Assembly (NCBI RefSeq): GCF_009557615.1
Contig: NZ_CP045652.1
Location: 1,984,001 to 2,048,000, forward strand
Direction of reading: 5' to 3'
From: Sphingobacteruim zhuxiongii
Lineage (GTDB): Bacteria; Bacteroidota; Bacteroidia; Sphingobacteriales; Sphingobacteriaceae
DNA: 64,000 nucleotides
The position numbers and the translations under genes are program-made. Shown here piece after piece: positions 60,366-64,000 of the stretch (the first letter of the stretch is position 1; every line of letters starts with the position of its first letter). The notes under the pieces were generated by a model, which was not told where the DNA came from, ran no database searches, and saw only the letters and a list, made by a program, of their open reading frames with translations.

Positions 60366-61940
60366 ATGAAGAAGAACTTTATTATTCCGAAAATCGCCCT
60401 TGGTATGCTTGCTGTTTGTTTATCAGCATCGTCTTATGCGCAAAGCAGTTTACCGAAACAAGCGAAAATTAAACCAGAAGTATTAAAAGACAAACTTAAA
60501 GGAGGTTGGGCAGGCCAAGTAATCGGTGTGACGTTTGGTGGTCCTACAGAGTTTAAATATAATGGAACGTATATTCCGGATAATAAAGTAATTCCTTGGT
60601 TCGATGGCTATATTAAGAAAACAATGATTGAATGGCCTGGTCTTTACGATGATGTCTATATGGACTTGACCTTTGTTGATATTATCGAGAAGAAAGGCAT
60701 TGACGCACCGGCATCTGATTTTGCCAACGCCTTCGCTAATGCTGAATATACCTTATGGCATGCGAATCAAGCAGCACGCTACAATATTTTAAATGGTGTG
60801 ATGCCACCAGAGTCAGGACATTGGTTAAACAATCCACATGCGGATGATATTGATTATCAAATTGAAGCCGATTTCGCGGGTTTGATGAACCCGGGGATGC
60901 CAAATTCAGCATCTGATATCTCTGATAAGGTAGGGCATATCATGAACTATGGTGATGGATGGTATGGCGGTGTTTATGTAGGCGCGCTATATACGATCGC
61001 ATATATTTCTGACGATGTGCACTTTGTCGTGAAAGAAGCTTTAAAAACTGTTCCTGAGCAGAGTGACTTCTATAAATGTATTGCCGATGTTATTAAGTGG
61101 CATGCACAATATCCGAACGACTGGAAACAAACCTGGTTTGAAATTCAGAAAAAATGGTCAGAAGCGCATGGTTGTCCGGATGGAGCATTCGGTCCGTTCA
61201 ACATCGATGCGAAGATCAACGCAGCATATATTGTCTTAGGATTATTGTATGGCAATGGAGATTTCACGCAAACTTTAGAGATTTCGACACGTGCCGGACA
61301 CGATTCAGATTGTAACCCTTCTAATGCGGGCGGTGTCTTAGGAACCATATTAGGTTACGATAAGATTCCAGCATATTGGAAAATGGGATTAAAAGAAGCC
61401 GAAGATATCAACTTTAAATACACGGATATTTCATTAAATAAAGTATATGATATCGGCTACAAGCATGCCTTGCAAATGATTAAGAAAAACGGCGGTAAGG
61501 TTGGTGCAAAGGAAATCGTTATCAATGTGCAACAACCGAAAGCTGTTCGCTATGAAAAAGCCTTTGAAGGAACTTATCCAATTGAACGTATGTCCTTAGG
61601 AAATAAATCGTTGGTTTCCGAACATGCCTTTGACTTCACGGGAACAGGTATCGTGATTAAAGGTAATGCGGCGAAAAATGCGAATATCAAAGAAGATTAT
61701 ACCTTAGAACTTACGGTTTATATCGATGGGAAAGAAGTAGAACGCACGAAAATGCCTACAGATTACCAAACGAGAAAACACGATATCTTCTGGAAATACC
61801 AGTTGCCGAAAGGAAAGCATAATGTGAAAGTTGTGGTTACCAATCCTAAGAAAGGATACTATATCCGTATGACCGACGCGATTATTTATTCTGATCAGCC
61901 AGTCGATGGAATCCATTTCCATGATCATAAGCATGATTAA
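60366..61940 (+). CDS. Exported ADP-ribosylglycohydrolase-fold protein
   Basis: The ATG at 60366 begins a signal peptide (MKKNFIIPKIALGMLAVCLSASSYAQ), so the protein is exported. The 524-residue product has the ADP-ribosylglycohydrolase core: GGWAGQVIGVTFGG (about 41-54), the metal-site acidic segment YDDVYMDLTF (D95/D96/D100), and AGHDSDCNPSNAGGVLG (D313, D315). An extra C-terminal beta-rich domain (about 380-524) resembles a carbohydrate-binding or jelly-roll module. A periplasmic enzyme of this fold is unlikely to act on cytosolic ADP-ribosylated proteins and may cleave another glycoside (inference). Two hairpins follow. Confidence 0.85.
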   Translation: MKKNFIIPKIALGMLAVCLSASSYAQSSLPKQAKIKPEVLKDKLKGGWAGQVIGVTFGGPTEFKYNGTYIPDNKVIPWFDGYIKKTMIEWPGLYDDVYMDLTFVDIIEKKGIDAPASDFANAFANAEYTLWHANQAARYNILNGVMPPESGHWLNNPHADDIDYQIEADFAGLMNPGMPNSASDISDKVGHIMNYGDGWYGGVYVGALYTIAYISDDVHFVVKEALKTVPEQSDFYKCIADVIKWHAQYPNDWKQTWFEIQKKWSEAHGCPDGAFGPFNIDAKINAAYIVLGLLYGNGDFTQTLEISTRAGHDSDCNPSNAGGVLGTILGYDKIPAYWKMGLKEAEDINFKYTDISLNKVYDIGYKHALQMIKKNGGKVGAKEIVINVQQPKAVRYEKAFEGTYPIERMSLGNKSLVSEHAFDFTGTGIVIKGNAAKNANIKEDYTLELTVYIDGKEVERTKMPTDYQTRKHDIFWKYQLPKGKHNVKVVVTNPKKGYYIRMTDAIIYSDQPVDGIHFHDHKHD

Positions 61941-62017
61941 TAAAATGGAGAAAATGAATCTAAACGATTTTTAAAAAAGAGCATATTTAATTTATTAGTA
62001 ATCAACCCAAAACCCCT

Positions 62018-62059
62018 AGGCTTTCAAGGTCATATCGATGACCTTCGAAAGCCTTTTTT
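62018..62059 (+). terminator. Intrinsic terminator after the ADP-ribosylglycohydrolase-like gene
   Basis: AGGCTTTC-a-AGGTCAT pairs with ATGACCT-tc-GAAAGCCT around an ATCG loop, and TTTTTT follows immediately. It lies 78 bp after the stop codon. Confidence 0.92.
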
Positions 62060-62272
62060 CAGCGATGTAAGTTTGGCTTTGAAAAGCGATATAAAGAGTG
62101 GACAGAAAAGCTTTCTAGATGGATTGATTTTTTTTGCTGAATAGGAGTTTTGCGAGCACTGAAAGATTAGAAATACTTAAACCTTTTGTCTTATCAAAAG
62201 TTCAGAATAGTAGTGATTAATACAATTTTACATAGTTGTTGATAGACTAAGTATTAATGCTGATTTTGGGCT

Positions 62273-62303
62273 ATTCTGGTGGGGAGTTTCTCCCCATCAG
62301 AAT
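62273..62303 (+). promoter_or_regulatory. Terminator-like hairpin in the 5' leader of the phospholipase C gene
   Basis: A 14-bp stem (one G-T wobble) around a TTT loop pairs 62273-62286 with 62290-62303, with GGGGAG/CTCCCC at the tip. TTT-A-TA-TTTTT follows and the ATG at 62322 is only 18 nt away. It looks like an attenuator or a leader hairpin that hides the start region; the closer upstream terminator at 62018 already ends the previous gene. The regulatory role is inference. Confidence 0.5.
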
Positions 62304-62321
62304 TTTATATTTTTAAACCAT

Positions 62322-64000
62322 ATGGATACTAGAAGAGAATTTTTGAAAAAAGCAGGGATGTTAGCTGGTGCGACGGCAGCATCTCCATTTATTCCGGAAT
62401 CTATTCAGCGGGCATTAGCAATTCAAGCGGCTCCTGGTACGACTTTCCTAGACGCGGAACATATTGTTTTTCTAATGCAAGAGAATCGTTCTTTCGATCA
62501 TAGTCTCGGTACACTAAAAGGCGTTCGTGGATTTAATGATCCGCGTATTCTCAAGTCGGAAGGTATTCCTATATGGTATCAAAAAAATAATGAGGGGCGA
62601 TATTTTACACCCTTTCATCTGGATATAGAAAAGACGAAAGCCACCTGGATGGGATCCTTGCCGCATGGATGGGCGGATATGGTGGAAGCTCGTAATAACG
62701 GAAAGATGAACTATTGGCTGGAGGCTAAGAAGGCAGGAAATGCGAGTTACAAGCATATGCCCTTGACCTTAGGTTATTACAGCCGACAGGATTTGCCGTT
62801 TTATTATGCTTTTGCAGACGCCTTTACGGTATGTGATCAGCATTTTTGCTCCTCCCTTACGGGTACAAGTCCAAATAGATCGTACTTCTGGACAGGGACC
62901 GTTCGTGAAAACCCAAAAGATGGAAACTCTAAAGCACACTTAGAGAATCATCATATGGTGCATAAAGACTTAGGCTGGACGACTTTTCCTGAACGATTGC
63001 AGGCTGCAGGGATCCCTTGGAAAGTTTATCAGAATGAGATTGGTTTAAATGTGGGTATGACACAACAGGAAGTCGATTGGTTGGGGAATTTTAGAGATAA
63101 CAATTTAGAATTCCATAAACAGTATCATATCAAGTGCCATCCTAACTATCAGCGTTATGCGAAAAGTAAAGTAGCAGAGTTAGAGAAAATTGTTGCTAAC
63201 AATAAAGAGCAATCTAAAGATACTGATGCGAAGCTCTTAACTTATCTGCAGGAATTGAAGGGTGATCTTGTCAATTTTTCAGAAGATAAATTCCATGCTT
63301 TAAGTCAGCAGGAGCAAGAAATACATAGACGAGCCTTTACCACGAATGTCAATGATCCGGATTATCATCAATTGAAGACTATTGAGTTTATGGAAGATGG
63401 CGTGCAGCGTAAAGTTCAAGTGCCTAAAGGTGATCTATTTTACCAGTTTAGAAAAGACGTTGATAATAATGAACTGCCGATGGTTTCCTGGTTGGTTGCG
63501 CCGAGTCGCTTTTCCGACCATCCCGGTGCGCCATGGTTTGGCGCATGGTATGTTTCTGAGACACTCGATATTCTGACGAAAAACCCAGAGGTATGGAAGA
63601 AAACCATCTTTGTACTAACCTACGATGAGAATGATGGTTACTATGATCATATACCACCATTTGTGCCGGCATTGCATACTCGTCCAGAAACAGGGGCTGT
63701 TCCTTCTGGAATGCGAACCGATAATGAGTTTGTCACGCAACAGCAAGAGCAAATCCGTAGTGGAAAGCCGGAAAGCCGTATAGATTCACCTATTGGCCTA
63801 GGCTATCGTGTACCTTTAGTGGTTGCATCGCCATGGAGTAAAGGTGGGTTTGTTAATTCAGAGGTCTTCGATTTGACGTCCAGTATTCAGTTTGTTGAGT
63901 ATTTTGTCGACAAGAAATTAGGGAAAGATGTCAAAGAAGCAAATATCAGTGATTGGCGTCGCTTAGTATGTGGCAATATGACTTCCATATTCCGCAAAGC
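62322..64000 (+). CDS. Phosphocholine-specific phospholipase C (partial, runs off window end)
   Basis: The frame is open from the ATG at 62322 to the window edge (559 full codons). It begins with a twin-arginine-like signal (MDTRREFLKKAGMLAGATAA), then VFLMQENRSFDHSLGTLKGVRGF (about 49-71), the family's metal-binding ENRSFDH, CSSLTGTSPNRSYFWTG and TYDENDGYYDHIPPFVP (about 430-446). These are hallmarks of the PlcC/PlcH/acid phosphatase-like family, which cleaves phosphocholine or similar head groups from lipids. The C-terminal domains that fix the exact subtype lie beyond the window. Confidence 0.92.
   Translation, partial: MDTRREFLKKAGMLAGATAASPFIPESIQRALAIQAAPGTTFLDAEHIVFLMQENRSFDHSLGTLKGVRGFNDPRILKSEGIPIWYQKNNEGRYFTPFHLDIEKTKATWMGSLPHGWADMVEARNNGKMNYWLEAKKAGNASYKHMPLTLGYYSRQDLPFYYAFADAFTVCDQHFCSSLTGTSPNRSYFWTGTVRENPKDGNSKAHLENHHMVHKDLGWTTFPERLQAAGIPWKVYQNEIGLNVGMTQQEVDWLGNFRDNNLEFHKQYHIKCHPNYQRYAKSKVAELEKIVANNKEQSKDTDAKLLTYLQELKGDLVNFSEDKFHALSQQEQEIHRRAFTTNVNDPDYHQLKTIEFMEDGVQRKVQVPKGDLFYQFRKDVDNNELPMVSWLVAPSRFSDHPGAPWFGAWYVSETLDILTKNPEVWKKTIFVLTYDENDGYYDHIPPFVPALHTRPETGAVPSGMRTDNEFVTQQQEQIRSGKPESRIDSPIGLGYRVPLVVASPWSKGGFVNSEVFDLTSSIQFVEYFVDKKLGKDVKEANISDWRRLVCGNMTSIFRK

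Noticed and set aside
1..64000. tRNA, rRNA, insertion sequences, prophage
   Set aside because: No cloverleaf-like sequences, no transposase or integrase motifs and no terminal inverted repeats were seen while reading the intergenic regions.

Overview
The window looks like chromosomal DNA of a Bacteroidota bacterium, most likely Sphingobacteriaceae (Sphingobacterium-like). The pointers are a SusC/SusD pair with a polysaccharide utilisation operon, many TonB-linked or beta-barrel outer-membrane proteins, DUF3078, DUF4230 and DUF2264 families, an AT-rich base composition, few Shine-Dalgarno sites, and a promoter of the Bacteroidota TTG/TAnnTTTG type. I see no rRNA, tRNA, CRISPR array, transposase or phage gene. 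The species assignment is inference.

Layout. 1-12.3 kb is housekeeping and accessory DNA: an AhpD-like gene with a Crp/Fnr regulator, a TonB receptor, a BamA-like barrel, a PLP enzyme, an RluD-type pseudouridine synthase, a class IV aminotransferase, a YceI protein, a helical-repeat protein, an AarF/UbiB kinase and a DUF3078 protein. 12.8-36 kb is a long co-directional exopolysaccharide (Wzx/Wzy type) locus. A MraY/WecA-like enzyme starts the lipid-linked sugar, six glycosyltransferases and a GDP-mannose dehydratase extend it, Wzx and Wzy flip and polymerise, and a Wza-like lipoprotein and a Wzc-like tyrosine autokinase close the locus. Two unusual modules are embedded in it. One is a cytidylyltransferase/Gfo-Idh fusion with an SDR and a LicD transferase (17.9-20.9 kb), which may make and transfer a CDP-activated polyol phosphate. 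The other is a PqqD/nucleotidyltransferase/ABC transporter/HPr-kinase-like set (28.8-32.7 kb). It resembles the accessory half of lasso-peptide clusters but has no visible precursor, protease or cyclase.

36-47 kb holds cell-envelope and redox genes. Its most unusual part is a tight three-gene minus-strand operon (38.1-41.7 kb): a sterol-desaturase-family protein, a ketoacyl-ACP-synthase-III fused to a heme-oxygenase-like diiron-type domain, and an unrecognised protein. This looks like an undescribed lipid or polyketide-like pathway. It is followed by an Fsr-like MFS pump, a methyltransferase, a DUF4230 protein, a TPM protein and a lipoprotein.

47-58.5 kb is glycan degradation: a GH2 enzyme, then (read leftwards from 58.5 kb) SusC, SusD, a heparinase II/III-like lyase, a DUF2264 protein and a GH88 unsaturated glucuronyl hydrolase, pointing to a uronic-acid-containing polysaccharide. 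58.6-64 kb holds a MutS-like ATPase, an exported ADP-ribosylglycohydrolase-fold protein and the start of a phosphocholine-specific phospholipase C cut by the window end.

Protein families were recognised by eye from motifs and length. No database search was run.
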